Below are positions 1 to 12,533 of a stretch of DNA of 64,000 nt, piece by piece. The stretch comes from Serinus canaria (taxonomy: Eukaryota > Chordata > Aves > Passeriformes > Fringillidae). Every line of letters starts with the position of its first letter. The first letter of the stretch is position 1. Location of the stretch: positions 70,187,934-70,251,933 of the forward strand of contig NC_066313.1 of assembly GCF_022539315.1 (NCBI RefSeq), in the 5' to 3' direction. Under the pieces are notes generated by a model. It had not been told where the DNA came from and ran no database searches. It saw only the letters and a program-made list of their open reading frames with translations. The position numbers were made by a program, and so were the translations under genes.

Positions 1-2444
1 TGAAATGAAAATATAGACCTGTAGGAAAACATGTTCTGTCAAAAAGAGACAGTTGTGTATTGGAGTAGACTGTCCACACTCTAAGTGCTCAAAGAGGCTT
101 TAAGTGCCTGATTGAGCTCAGTGTGAGACCTTCACACACTCCAGTGACAGTCATGAATTGAAATTCAGTTTTTTATTATTGAGGTGTACAACTTAATTGT
201 AAATATCTATGTTTGAGATGATTCATCTGGCTTTTTTAATAACCAAAAAAAGTTTGAAGCATGATCCAGTTGCTTAAACAAAATGTTTTGTGCCGTTTGA
301 GATGTCCTGTAGTATTCCAGAGTTTCTTTCTGCTTCTGAAAGGCATGAGACCTCTGTAAGTGCTGTGATATTTCCTGTCTATGTGCAGATGTATGTGGTA
401 ACTTACAGAACTGGAACTTGTACTGCACATTACTGAAGCCTCCCAGCTCTTGTTCTAGCTAATTGGGTAAAATGTGTGATTTTTTATCATGGTTTTAAGT
501 GTTTATTTCCATAAGAAATTAAAATATTTACCCCCATGTGGCCAGTCCATGTCATGGAGGCATGCCTGTCATTTCTTCCATTACTTCACTCACCCTATCT
601 TTGTTATTGCAGAGCTCAAGATGTCAGGTAAAAACTGTAATTCTATTTCCCTTGTGCACTTGTCATAAATAATTTTTGTAGCTATTCTCAGCACAAAACT
701 GCCATGTTCTAAATTATCCTGTCTTATTATGCATCTTACAGGCAGCTTGCGTGCTTAAATGCAAATTCACGTGCAAATTTTAATCTCAGTATCAAGATAC
801 GAACTTGTGAGAACTTCTATCAGTATCCTCTTGGAGATATCTTTTGGTCCAGACACAAATGGTAGAACAAAGTCTTTACCCTGTACAAACCTCACACTGT
901 GGCTGGACATTTAGGTCCCTCTTCTGAAAGGCAAGACTTGTGCTCTGCACTCCCTAAGAGTTCATTTTGTCTCACTGTCTCTGACTGCCTTAAATGTTAT
1001 TTTAATTGCCAATACAAATCATAGAATAAAACAACCAACTGGACCCTGTACAGTTGTTTCTAGGCTTTAAAAGGTCTAGGTGCTGCATTAGGTTGGATTT
1101 CAGACACCTCACAAACATTGCTGAAATGTATCCTACTTGTCATGGACTCTGGAGATGGGTCAAAGTGGACCAGGAACCAGGTGTCCACTAATTCTTTTTA
1201 TTCTTATTGTCTCTATGTGTCTGTATTTTCTAAATCGCTGTAGAGATTTTAGCCCCTCTGGGGCTGGAAGCCTTGTAAAAGCATTTTCTCTTTGAGGTAC
1301 CATGTATAACTTGTTCCCAGCTGAGACAGAAATACAGGGAGAATGCTGCTTCTAGCAATATGTTACCACTTCAGAAATCCTGAAGTGTAGCTTGATTTAG
1401 GTCCATCTATACTAAAATGCAGTAAGCATTAAGAAGGTAGATTTAGTTTTTTATTATTTTTTTTTTTACTTGGAGCAGGTTGAATTTATTCTAGTGGTTC
1501 AGGTAAAGGTGAAGATGAAAACAAAAAGTGATTTAAGAAAATAGTTCAAAAAATTACCTGTATGAAATATGGAATTCTGAAAGTGCTTATTTAGGTTCTG
1601 AATTCTCTGAGGTCAGAAAAGGCATCTGTAACAATAAATAAAGAGTTGATAAACATTTAAAAGTTTTATTCCTTTCTCAAGCAATATTCTTTTTTAAACA
1701 AATCCAAGTAATTAAATCAGGGAATAATTTTTTTCGTTTTACCTTCACTTACTGAATGTCTTATTCAGACAACACATTGCCAGGTAACAGATTCAGATAG
1801 CAATATTCATATCTAGAGAGGCAAAGCAAGTTACAGAACATTAACCTAGGAAAGCTTTAGAATTTGACCCAGCAGAAGTAATTTCTCAAATAAAAGTCAA
1901 AATATTTGTTGCTGAATTGCCAAATACTTCTAGATGGGGATTTCAAAGTTATCTGGAGCTGCTATTCCATGACAGAATAGTTCCTGTAGGGAAAAGGGCA
2001 CAGGTTTCTTCTGCCAAATGCAGTGTTCCTGCAGCATCTGATGGTATTGACATTGCCAATTGCATCCCATTCTAACACACTTGTCATTCACCCATATGTC
2101 CAGTAGGCCACTGTTATACTTGCCCAAATCAATAGTTAATCAGGACTGCATCATTTCCAATAAAGTTCTCTTGATTTTCCAATCAGAAAGCAGCAAAGAT
2201 ATGTCAAAGTGCATTCTGCAGTATATTCTTTGAAATGACACAAAAAATATTCAGATTCTTTTGACAGAATTGGTTCTTTCTCTATTTTAACATTTTCTAT
2301 ACACTGTTTTTCCCACTAGGTCTGAGGTTAGGGATTCCTCTACAGAACAGAATGTGTTTTGATATTTGCAATACTGCAATCAGTCTGCATCTCATCAAAT
2401 AATAAACGATTGTGTATTAGTCATGTTCAAAGGAGATAAAAAAA
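1..2444. other. Unique AT-rich non-coding DNA
   Basis: No homology to any gene or repeat family is recognisable. Open frames on both strands (for example the minus-strand frames at 207-428 and 1930-2127) are short, overlap one another and lack conserved motifs, so I treat them as chance. A splice-like 15-nt segment at 613-627 is discussed under findings. Confidence 0.6.
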
Positions 2445-2683
2445 TTTGGTGAAGGGTCTGGTGTACAGGTTTCACAAGGAGGAGGGAGGTTGTTCTTTTT
2501 AATCTGGACAAAAGGATGCTCAGGGTGGACCTTATCACTTTGTACCATTACCTGAAAGGAGGCTGTAGCAAGGTGGGGGTCAGTCTATTTTACCAGCAAC
2601 AGAATGAGAGGAAATGATCTCAGGATATCTGTTCCAAACTCAATTAATTGTACTATTCTATTATAATCTACAGTTCTGTGATT
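2445..2683 (+). mobile_element. CR1 LINE 3' end fragment (sense)
   Basis: The sequence follows the avian CR1 3' region in the sense direction. GGTGAAGGGTCTGG at the start is followed by the TTTAATCTGGACAAAAGGATGCTCAGGG block, then CCTGAAAGGAGGCTGTAGC and AGGTGGGGGTCAGTC. About 150 bp of the usual 3' region then appears to be missing, and the copy closes with a degraded ATTCTATTATAATCT...GTTCTGTGAT tail, the sense form of the CR1 terminal repeat. It is one of only two clear plus-strand CR1 copies in the window. It has no coding capacity. Confidence 0.85.
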
Positions 2684-5201
2684 TTATTATTTTAAGATCT
2701 CAAAAATCTGAGTAAAATCACATTATTATATCAGAACTTACAAAATATCTTTAATATTTTACCCCTTAAAAGCAATATTTGAAGAAATATAACTTTTTTT
2801 TCTTTATCCAGAGTAAATCCAAGGCCTGTATGCTTGTGATGAGTTCAAAGCCCAGACACAAAACAAATTCATGTTCAAAAAGAAGGTTCATCTTTATTCC
2901 AAGCATAAAATTCTGATCATCCCATCCACTGTGATGTAAAGAGAGAAACTAATGCACTTCATTTTTTTTGCTTAACATCCAAATGTAGATTCTGTACCTG
3001 AGACTTATTCCTCTGTAAACAAATATATTTTAAAATATTTTATCTTCAATTGAAAACTTGAATATGTAAGAGTGGAGGTATAGAAAGATTGAAGCCTATG
3101 AATGTTTTAAAAAAATAAGTATTTTTTACCTCCATTCTTTATTCTTATGATCATAGCAGTGATTTCATATTAAGTTTCATAAGTTAAACTTGGCTTACTG
3201 AATTCATGGAGATAAGTAGCAACTCCACACTTCACTTTAAGTGTTTTCTGCTAAACATAACAGTTCTTTCAAAATCATTTTTTGTAGGATAGCCTGAATT
3301 GCAGAACAAATCCTTGATATATGTCTTTTTTATCTGGTAATGCTGAAAATTCTTGTGTTTTCTTTGTTCATGAGTGTGTGTGTACAGCTATCTACATTTT
3401 AAAAAGATCAGAATTTCAAGCTTTAGCATTTCTTTTTGTTTTATGACAATTGGGAATTTGAATGCAAGAATAACATTTTATGTTGGTAGATATGAAGTTT
3501 TTTAATAAAGGTGCCAAGGATGACTAAATCAAGCAAATCAGAGTAAAACTTGCAGTTTGAGTGATGCATAGCTATAGATGAGACATGTTTATATAAAATT
3601 GCATCATTTTTCTTAATAGGGCAAGGCAATATCCAGACTATATGTCATTTTCTGAAACTTTGCACAGCAAAAAAAGTTTGCAGAATTCTAAAACTGGCTT
3701 AGAGACATTCAGTCTTATAAAAAGTGACTGCTTGCTTCCTCTCTCTTTCTTATTTTTTTTTTTTTTTAGTTTTAAACTGTTTGTATCTCAACCCACAAGT
3801 TTTCTCACTTTTACCCATCTGATTCTCCCTCCATCTCACTGTGGGTGGTACTGAGTGAGAGCACTTGTGTGGTGCCGAGTTGTTGGCCAGGGTTGCACGA
3901 CTACGTGTGCAAAGTGAATATATTGATTACTCCCAGATCCATAACAATTAGATTTATGGGTCAGTAACTAGAGTTAGAACAAGGGAAGTTGACAACAAGC
4001 ATGAGTGTGTTGAAATGGTCAGCTCAAATGCTTCTTTGCAATGAGCAAGCATAATCTGCTTTCATTACCAAATAGAGCTAGCTCTAACTAGCATTTGAGT
4101 CTCACAGGTTTGATACCAGATGCATATTATTTGCATTCATACAGCACCATAAATAAATGATTTTGTTTCAATTTCTTGAACAGTTCAAAAGCTATGTAGC
4201 ATGCATATATCTTTTTTTAGTCTTTGAACTTTTTTGAAAGCTATTTTACACTGTCATTATCTTTCCCTGTCAAAACTGCCAAGCTGCATTAAAAATGAAA
4301 GAACACACTTCCTTAGAAATGAGGAACTCGTTGTTATAAAAAGGGAACAACTTGACCTTACCAATAGGTCAGCGAGAGCATTAGCAGAGTGTTTTCAGAT
4401 ATGGAAATGTACAGAATATTTGTTATGACCTTTTCAGACTCCAAGTTCATATTATTGATTGAGATCACAAAACAAGAAATACAGAAATTTAATAAAAGTA
4501 AGAAAAAAAATCATATCTGCAGCTGAAGTTTTAAAAGAAAGCAAATTGGTTAACCAGCTAAGGTCACCACCTCTGTATCTGTATTTGATGAAATGCTAAA
4601 TTAGCTTTCAGTAGTGAACCACCTGAGTAAATATTTTTTTTCCCTTTTGCTTCACTATTGAAGCTCCCCTACATTATTAGCAGAAAGAGGAGATATGATT
4701 AAGAGCTTGAAAGAGGAAAGTTTATTTTCCTCTTCCAGTGTATAGCTAGAAAAATCATGGAAGGGGCATAGAGTTATTTGGTGTAGTACATTATAAAATA
4801 TGGTATAACAGAAAAAACAAAAAGCATGTCCCTATATTGCTTTGCCTTTTTAGACAATGGAGTTTAGTTCATCCTTTAGCAGTATCAAATATGCAAATTT
4901 TTTACCTGAATCATAGCTTTTATTCCATTTTAGACTCATGGAAAGACAAGTAATTATTAATATAAAAAATTAATTTCCAGTCTTTTTGTCTCAACAGTAA
5001 ACAATTAATGACTCAGGCTGCTCTTTTAAAACAGATTAATAGCAAGCTAAGTGTTTTACATATGGTGTGTATTAAGGATTATGTTATATGTATATGTTGA
5101 TAGATAAACAGACACATATATAGCAGATTATACATTGTGTTTAATATATATTTACATACACACCTTTATGCTGTTGTGCAAACCATAACTACAATGACAG
5201 T
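2684..5201. other. Unique AT-rich non-coding DNA
   Basis: Nothing recognisable apart from short homopolymer runs, such as the T-run near 3752-3768. The plus-strand frames at 3642-3854 and 4234-4428 show no family motif, and the first runs through a poly-T encoded phenylalanine tract, which argues for chance. Confidence 0.55.
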
Positions 5202-5246
5202 AAAATCACAGAATCATTAAAGTTGGGAAAGACCTTTAAGATCATG
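5202..5246 (-). mobile_element. CR1 LINE 3' tail scrap (antisense)
   Basis: AATCACAGAATCATTAAAGT followed by TGGGAAAGACCTTTAAGATCATGG is the antisense CR1 terminus. Only about 45 bp survive, so this is a severely 5'-truncated or eroded copy. Confidence 0.8.
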
Positions 5247-7021
5247 GAAATAAGAGGAAAACACATCATGTTATTAAACTTAAAAAGGAGGTTCTGCTCT
5301 GTTTTTCAGTCAAGGTATGAGAAAAATAAATGAGGGGTGACTTTTTTCAAAGCTGTAGCTGAGTTAATGCAACATATTCACCCATATTGAGCCTTTATTT
5401 GAGAAGTGAAAAGGCTCCTGTTGCAGGCAGTATAAAATACATTGGGCATCTGCAGGGGTGGAGTGGAGTTGTTGTCATTCACTATGTGATTATACTGAAT
5501 AAAGAATGACTCTTTCAAATCTGCCATGCATTCCTCCTTGAAGTTCTGACACGCATAACCCTGGGATGATGGATAATACATTGGCTATGGTTGACTACAT
5601 TAACAGGGCAAGAAACTCCAAGACAAATTTCAAAAGTGCTTCTCCAGTCAGTCTCCTGAGACAAGATACTTTTCTGAAATTCCATCTTAATTTCACAATT
5701 TTTTTTAAAATAAAATTATTTCATGTTTGCATATTAAACTGCCAGCATCCCAAAACCATAATTCCAGCAATTAACATATTACAGGCATGTATAATATATT
5801 TCATCTGTGTTTTTCTGCCACAAATAATAAAAGTAAGTGTTTTATAAGCTTGGAAGTCACTGCTGAAGTGTCATGTCCCTGAAGGGGAGTTTGCAGAGCT
5901 GTATGTACTGCAGTAAACTCAGAGCTGTTGGAAAACTGATAGGAAATTCTCTGAGGACTTCAGTCCCCAAAGGAATTTGTTTTCAAGAGCAAGTATTGTT
6001 TGTCTCCCTGTGACAGTGGTGGCCATAATTGTTCCTCAAAGCAAGTTTTGGGGGAGACAGATAACACAATAGCCAAGGTACAACAGAAGCAATGAGCCTA
6101 CCCAACCATAATGATGGTCAAAGTCTGACTCAAGTCATACATGGAAGAAACTATCATCATCACTGCTATGCAAATGTGACTATAAATCAATTGTCTTATT
6201 CCACAAGCAGTGGACAGCAGAGAGCCCACTGAGCATTTCTGCACAGCTCCAGGCTGCATGCCAGGATCCCTCCCTGAGCAGGGACACCTCTCAAGGTTAC
6301 TCTCTGAGGAGACCCTTTTTAGGAACAAGCTATAAGCAAAACTTCACTTAATTTACAACAAATTTGTACCATGATTTTAGTGTAGCTCTGTTTCCTGTTT
6401 TCTTCTTTCCTCCTTTTCTCCTGACACTATATTATATATCAGAGAAATAATTTTATTTTTAAAATGAAATATTCATTAAAAAACCCCAGTGGTTGAGAGA
6501 GGCAATACCACAAAAATGCTTCAAAGAACCTTTAGCTACAGAAAATAATTTCCTTCTCTGAATTCCAAACTTGTTTGTTTTTCTTCCTTGATTCTGACTT
6601 TTTGTTTATTTTCTGCCATTGCTGAGGCATCAGCTGTTTTCTTGCTTATTTGTGCTACAAGTGTGCAACTGTAGCTTTTCAGGCAGTGATTACAGTACTC
6701 TACTGCAGAACTGTGATGAATAATCAGTGCACTCACTGCAGAGCTGACTGAGAACCAGAAAGAGGTACTGTGAAAATACTGTTCTTTTTTTATATATCTA
6801 TTTTTTGCAAATTTATTTAGGCTTGAAGAAAACCAGCCTTCACAGACTGGAAATGGCAACTGCTTGAAACCTGCCAATAGAGCAGCCATTTTAGTGAACA
6901 GCACTAAGACTTGATTCTAAGACTCAAGTTAGTGCTCTGAAAAATCCTTGATAACTATGACTGTTTTGAAAATACAGGTCCTGTACTCAAAAGCAAACCT
7001 CTTTCTCATAGGCCGCCTCAT
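5247..7021. other. Unique non-coding DNA
   Basis: No gene or repeat recognised. The longest frame is a 122-codon minus-strand frame at 6536-6904. It shows no domain, signal peptide or conserved motif and sits in ordinary AT-rich DNA, so I do not call it. The 5566-5847 plus-strand frame is likewise unsupported. Confidence 0.5.
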
Positions 7022-7162
7022 CATGTCATGTGTACAAAAAACCCACAAAACAGAAAATAAAAGAAAGCGAAAAACAAACCCCAAGAAATAAAGAAAGAAA
7101 CAAATAAAAAATTCCAACAGAAGAAAAAAAAAAACCAACAAACAAACAAAACCCCCACAAAT
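7022..7162. repeat. A-rich low-complexity tract
   Basis: The plus strand is almost entirely A with scattered C and G (AAACAAACCCCAAGAAATAAAG-like, ending AAACAAACAAAACCCCCAC). The minus-strand frame at 6929-7141 translates it as a phenylalanine/leucine-rich string and is an artefact of the tract. Confidence 0.8.
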
Positions 7163-8649
7163 TATAAGAGTTTACAAAAAATACATTTTGGAATAAAAAT
7201 GAGTGTAAAATTTTGACTTGGCCAAATGACTTATGTAAACAAGTTTTGTAGAATTGAGAATGGAAGGAAGTGTATATCTACCTGTGCAATATTTTCCTTC
7301 TCATTACCCTGGAAAAGAGAAAAAACAACTTCTGGATGAGAAAAATAATTTTCTACAGTTTTATAATGAATAGCTTGCCAACAAGGAGACAGGGAAGTTT
7401 ATTTCCAATACTTTTTCAACTTATTTTATTTAAAAAGTTGATTATGTTGATGTATCCTGTAAAATATAGTTGAAAGTTTACAAAGACATAACTCAAAATT
7501 AGATTGTTTTCACAGACAAGTCTGACACCCTTAATTTTATTGTAGTTATTTTTCCATATGTAAATGATATGCTTAAAGCCAGACTCACTATTTATTGAAA
7601 GTAACATGTACAAGAAACAGCTTTTAATCTTCTGTTGAAAATCTGAAAAGATTAATTCAATTTTCTAAACATAAAGTCATTATTCCAAAAAACCCACTAA
7701 TTTCTGCTATAAGGAGGTGCATTTTTTTAGGATTATGCCAATGACTTAGCTAGGTGGTGATACAGAAGCATCTCTGATAAAATAAATAAGGTATAGTCAG
7801 AAATAGTGTTGGAAAAGAAGATGGGTTGATTTCTACTGCCAAAAAGAAGTCCTTCTAGAAATGTTTTATACTCAAACATTTTAAATCATTAGACACTGAT
7901 AATGATAGAAGATTAGGTAACAAAAAAACCCCAAAAAGTTATAGAGTCTGGTTTGTCTGGTTTCTGGTTCTGCCTGAAGCATAGAGTCATTGATTCTTTA
8001 GCCCAAAGCAGCTGCTGGAACATAAGCAAGAGCTCATAAAGGGGAACTGAAAGAGTTCCCAGCCCAATGCACAACCAAGTACAACTCCATATTATTAGCC
8101 AACAGTTCTCAAAAGTAAGGAATTCTAGTATCAAACTTCACTGGTAAAAGGACAAGGAACAGTGTAATATGCTAAATCATGACACCAGATCAAAAAAATT
8201 GTGAGATTCTGACTCTAAACATATGCGGGCAAAGAGCTAAAACACCGGAGGCAAATTGAGGTAAAAAGAAACAAAGATATGTCAAACACTTTAACTGCTG
8301 ACAGGTGTCCTTGAGTTGTTTATAATGGTTCTTTACTATTCACTCCAAGTGATTGATCACCTAAGTCACATTAGTTTCTGCAACCCTCTTTTGGATTAAT
8401 GAAATAGTTCAAACAGAAGAAACAAAGAGTAATGAATAATAAATAAACTCCAAACTTTGGATTAAAGCTCATGAGGTGGTTAAATTCTTTCCTCCAACTG
8501 GCATAAGGAATTTCATGAAGGTCACACAGAGAGCCTGTGACAAACAGGGACTGCTGCTTAATCTTCAACTAAAAGCTGGTTTATGTTTTATAAAATGGCA
8601 TATCACAAACTGGAAACTGTGGCATGAAAACTGTGTATAGAAGTGTATA
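7163..8649. other. Unique AT-rich non-coding DNA
   Basis: No gene or transposon assigned. A short stretch at 8515-8560 vaguely resembles the antisense core of an ancient MIR-type SINE (AAGGTCACACAG), too weakly to annotate. The minus-strand frames at 7416-7613, 7913-8134 and 8371-8568 carry no recognisable motif. Confidence 0.5.
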
Positions 8650-8678
8650 ACTTCTATCAAAACTTTTGATATAGAAGT
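8650..8678. repeat. Short inverted repeat
   Basis: ACTTCTATCAAAA at 8650-8662 is answered by TTTTGATATAGAAGT at 8664-8678. The arms are reverse complements except for a two-base insertion in the right arm, with a single-base spacer. It could form a cruciform or an RNA hairpin; no function is implied. Confidence 0.7.
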
Positions 8679-9287
8679 GTAAAATAAAATTGTTTTTGTT
8701 AAGCTTGTTAAACCTTCTAGTGTGGAAAACAGGTGAAGCAAAATACCAAAACCTGCAGATTACTGCAAAACTCCACACTTGTTTCACTTATGATGTCTTA
8801 CTTTTTTGGAAGACGTTATTTATTGCAACCTTCAAAATTATTTATACAAATAAAAAATAATATGCCAAATTTAATGTTGTGCAACTATAATTTCATTATC
8901 ATTTCAATCATTGTTTTGCTAAAAGGAATTTATTTGTCAAATTTAGCTGAGTGAAGTGATATGTACAAAACTGAGTTGCTCTCCTTTTTATTGTGCAATG
9001 GCTCAGACACATTTGGCCTGAAAAATTTGCCATTTCCTGTCAAACAAAAGGATAACACATTGTCGCTCCACATGATTTTTATTTGTTTCATCCTTTATAA
9101 CTATGTAGAAAATTCCTTCTTGCTATCAAAAAATAAATTTCCTTGGAAGTATTGAAATAATAGATCAACTAATTAGTGTCTTTTATACAAAATCAAGGTT
9201 GCTGTTTAAAGGAGTACATAGGCTTCAAAAAATTATATTTGTGTTACATAGAAACCATTACTAGAAATCAGTACTAATACTGAAAAT
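8679..9287. other. Unique AT-rich non-coding DNA
   Basis: No repeat or gene recognised. The plus-strand frames at 8733-8954 and 8961-9155 lack conserved features. Confidence 0.5.
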
Positions 9288-9315
9288 ACACACATATATA
9301 TATATATATATATAT
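9288..9315. repeat. (CA)n/(TA)n microsatellite
   Basis: Three CA-type units lead into about ten uninterrupted TA dinucleotides. Confidence 0.9.
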
Positions 9316-11848
9316 CTTTTATATGACCATTTTCTTGTCCTTTCTTTCTCCTATGCTTCTTAAATGTACGCACAAAACTCAGGACACGGAATCAAAAAAA
9401 GTGAAGCTCATTAGGGGAAAGTTAATGGATGTAATTAAACATTTCTGCAGATTTTTACTGGTTATCATATCTTTCCTGCTTTTACACTCCTAATTAGTTA
9501 AATTAAACATATTTTGAAAGCAACTCAGATGGTTTTTTATTTGCCTGTATAAATGTAGTGTATGGTGTATTTGCACCACCAAACTACACAGCTAATCAGT
9601 CAGCTGAATAAACAAGAATGGTAGCTTGTATAATTTTAGATCTAGAACTTGTTTGAACTATCAAAGGGGACAATTACATTTTCTGCTCATATTGTTATAG
9701 ATCATTATTTACATATTTTTCTTGATTTGAAGGTTAGATATGTTTCTGAAATGTAGCTGCTTGAATTAATTATATTTCTTTTTTTAATAAAAACATCACC
9801 AAAAATAAAAGAAATTATGCTTTTGAGAAGTATGCACCACTGCCCTCTTAGAGGTGTATCTTTGTGAACTTCTCTTTGCACCTCAGTCTTTGTATTTTAC
9901 TCTTCACTTACTGACCTTTAGGTTATGAAATACCATGTTCATCAGTTCCAAGAGCTATAAATTAAATGACTCAGACAATATTAGGTGTCACTGAATTATA
10001 TACTCCCACGTCCCTTCAGGAATCACCACAACTACCACAAAGTCATAACAGTTGATGTAGTTTATGAGGGAGTATGGCAAAAGTGGAAGTCAGGAGAGCA
10101 CTTCACAGCAATTTCATTCAACAGGTTATTATTCCCAGGGTGTCACAGTTAATGCAGAGAAAGAGTATTCAGGGAGGTACAAAATGCCACCTGCAGCTAG
10201 ATGCCTTGCTTTTGCATGGTTTGGTTTTTTTCAGTATTTACTGCAGAGCAAAAACAGAGGCAAAAATTTGCATGCATTAGCAAGAAGGGAAGGGAAGTCT
10301 CACCTTTTGAAAAGAATGACTAAATGACTATTCCCTGAGGTCAGAACTTTTTTCCTGTGATTTCTCTTTTGCAGGATACAGAATACAACTTTGCTAATAC
10401 CATGACTACATATCACCAGCAAAATTTACACAATCAACTTATAAACTTATTGGAATTGGAGATTAAGACATTTTATTTTATGCAACAATACAGAACATAT
10501 GATAGTCTGAAGACTCTGGGATAAAATGCTTGTTTGAGATGACTGTTGTGGACTTTTTTTTTTCCTAATGGAATAGCAAGCAGAGTTAAAGAGTCTTGAG
10601 ATGTCAGATTTGAAACATTTTTTAAAATTATTAAATAACATTTATGAGAAAGGAAAATAATTATGCTGTAGTTCAAAATACCAAGAAATGTGGATGACAA
10701 GAATGATCTTTTTCACTTTAAGAAATAAACTGTTAAAATATATTTGTTGTATTTTGCAGCTACTCAAAGCTCTTTCACCTCAACTTCAAGTACTCAAAAT
10801 ACTAACAATTCTAAACATGAGAAATGTTTTGGACACATAGATTTCATTGTTGGTAATTTTTTATCCTGTGTAAGATTTTTATCATATGTTACATATTCTC
10901 ATAATATGTAAGAACCTACAGTATTTTATTAACAATTTTCAGTTCTTAACTCTGTCTTGGAACTTAAACCCTGGGTGTTACAGCCCAGAACTTACAAGTG
11001 CCTTAATTCCCCAATGAAGTTTGCTTTCAGCAAATAGAGCAGTGAGTGCTCCATATGGAAATAGGGAATTTCACAGCTGAAGCTCATCTACTGTTCTGCC
11101 TTTTAGTAACTAAATATAAAAGCTGTGAGAGTGTCTAACCGAAACATTCCTGTCAATGCATGGAAGGGAAAGTCAATATTAAGTAAAAAGGAGCCGAATT
11201 TCACTAGTTGGGAAAGAAAAACAGGGTATGTAAGTGGGAGTAGATGCAAACAGTGATTCAGTGATGTTTATATCTACATAATTGAAAACTGTTAGTTCCA
11301 GAGAGGCACAACCCAAAAAAAGTTGTTCTAAATAGTCGGTAAAAACAAAAAAAGTCTTCTCATGAGATGACTTAAGCATTATTTTTTATGATGTTTTGTT
11401 GCAACTGAAATAGTTAAAGCTACTTTATAGATGAGTTGATTAAAATTTATAGCAAAATATGAAATATGTCTCACAAAAAACATTGTATGCCCACTCTGAA
11501 TGTTGCTTTCTACTGAGAACCATTATTTGTGCTTAATTTAGACTGAAAGATAATGAATAAGGGCCATTTGGATAACAGTTACACAGCCATATTTAAATCA
11601 CAAGAAAAAAGTAGATCTATAATTTTGTGGGAACATTAATGTAAAAATCACAGTTCTGTCATCTGTACTAATACATGAGCTGAGATATAGAAAATGGAAA
11701 GGTGAAGAGATAAAAGAATAGTCTCTTTCATTGTCTTTATCTATTTATAAAAGTACACATGCAATAAAAATATCTAAACTATCCCTTATCCCATCCAAAG
11801 AATGGAGTTTGCAAGTGAAATGCCTCAAAACTTCATTATGGAGATAAC
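9316..11848. other. Unique AT-rich non-coding DNA
   Basis: No gene or transposon recognised. The block at about 9420-9660 contains several TAATTA/TTAAATTA-type motifs and a CAGCTAATCAGTCAGCTGA segment (see findings). The overlapping plus-strand frames at 10064-10327 and 10074-10280 are two phases of the same DNA, without domain or motif support. Confidence 0.5.
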
Positions 11849-12527
11849 TGTAAGGCCCCAAAAAAACTTACTAGACAAGCCTTGTAAAAGGGCTTATGGC
11901 TTTCCACACACTTAGAGTTACACACACAGGAGAAATAATGACACAATAATCCAAGAGCTCAAAACAACAAAAACCAACTTCATTGGAAAATTAGAGAACT
12001 TTGGCAAAAGTTTAGAGCAGCATTAAATCAACATAAAATATTTCACAAAGCATTAACTCAGACCATTCAACTAAGCAAACTCTAAGCCCAACTGATTTTA
12101 AGTTAGTTAAAACTTCAAGAGAGAATTAGAAGGTGAAAGAGAAAAAAGACAGAAAAACTGTAGAAAAGAACAAGTATAGCTCCCAGTCCTGTTTCCAGAG
12201 GTGTGCAGCTGGTAGAAATCCCAAGAGGCAGCAGGGTCAAGGCATGTGCTGTCTGCATCTCCTGCTTTAAATACCCTTTGGCTTTCCTGGGCTCTGCCCC
12301 CAGGGGGGACTTTGGTCATTTTGCCACTCAGGAGCTGGGATAGGGGCTCTAGAGGCAGGTGTGGAGCATTGTCTCTGGTGTGCCAGGGGCTGGTGGCCAT
12401 TGCAGGGCTGGGGTACAAGCCTGGAGAGGGTGGGGTGTGAAGGGCACTGCCTCACCAAAGGCAAGGCCAGACCTCCCACACACATGCATGGAATTTTTCA
12501 AGCCAGGAATCCTTCCAGTCTATCACA
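11849..12527 (-). mobile_element. Probable solo LTR of an endogenous retrovirus (antisense)
   Basis: Read on the minus strand, the element begins TGTGATAGACTGG and ends GGGGCCTTACA, giving TGT...ACA termini. It is about 679 bp long, much more GC-rich than its surroundings in its U3-like part (12240-12480), with a TATTTAAAG box on the minus strand near 12268-12276. Flanking hexamers GATAAC (11843-11848) and GATTAC (12528-12533) match at five of six positions, as expected for an old ERVK-type six-base target-site duplication. No internal retroviral sequence adjoins, so it is a solo LTR. Open frames inside it (12107-12418 minus, 12246-12440 plus and others) are by-products of its base composition. 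Confidence 0.65.
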
Positions 12528-12533
12528 GATTAC

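Noticed and set aside
6536..6904. 122-codon minus-strand frame
   Set aside because: No domain, motif or splice context; frames of this length are expected by chance in 64 kb.
8515..8560. Resemblance to antisense MIR-type SINE core (AAGGTCACACAG)
   Set aside because: Too short and isolated; no flanking MIR blocks.
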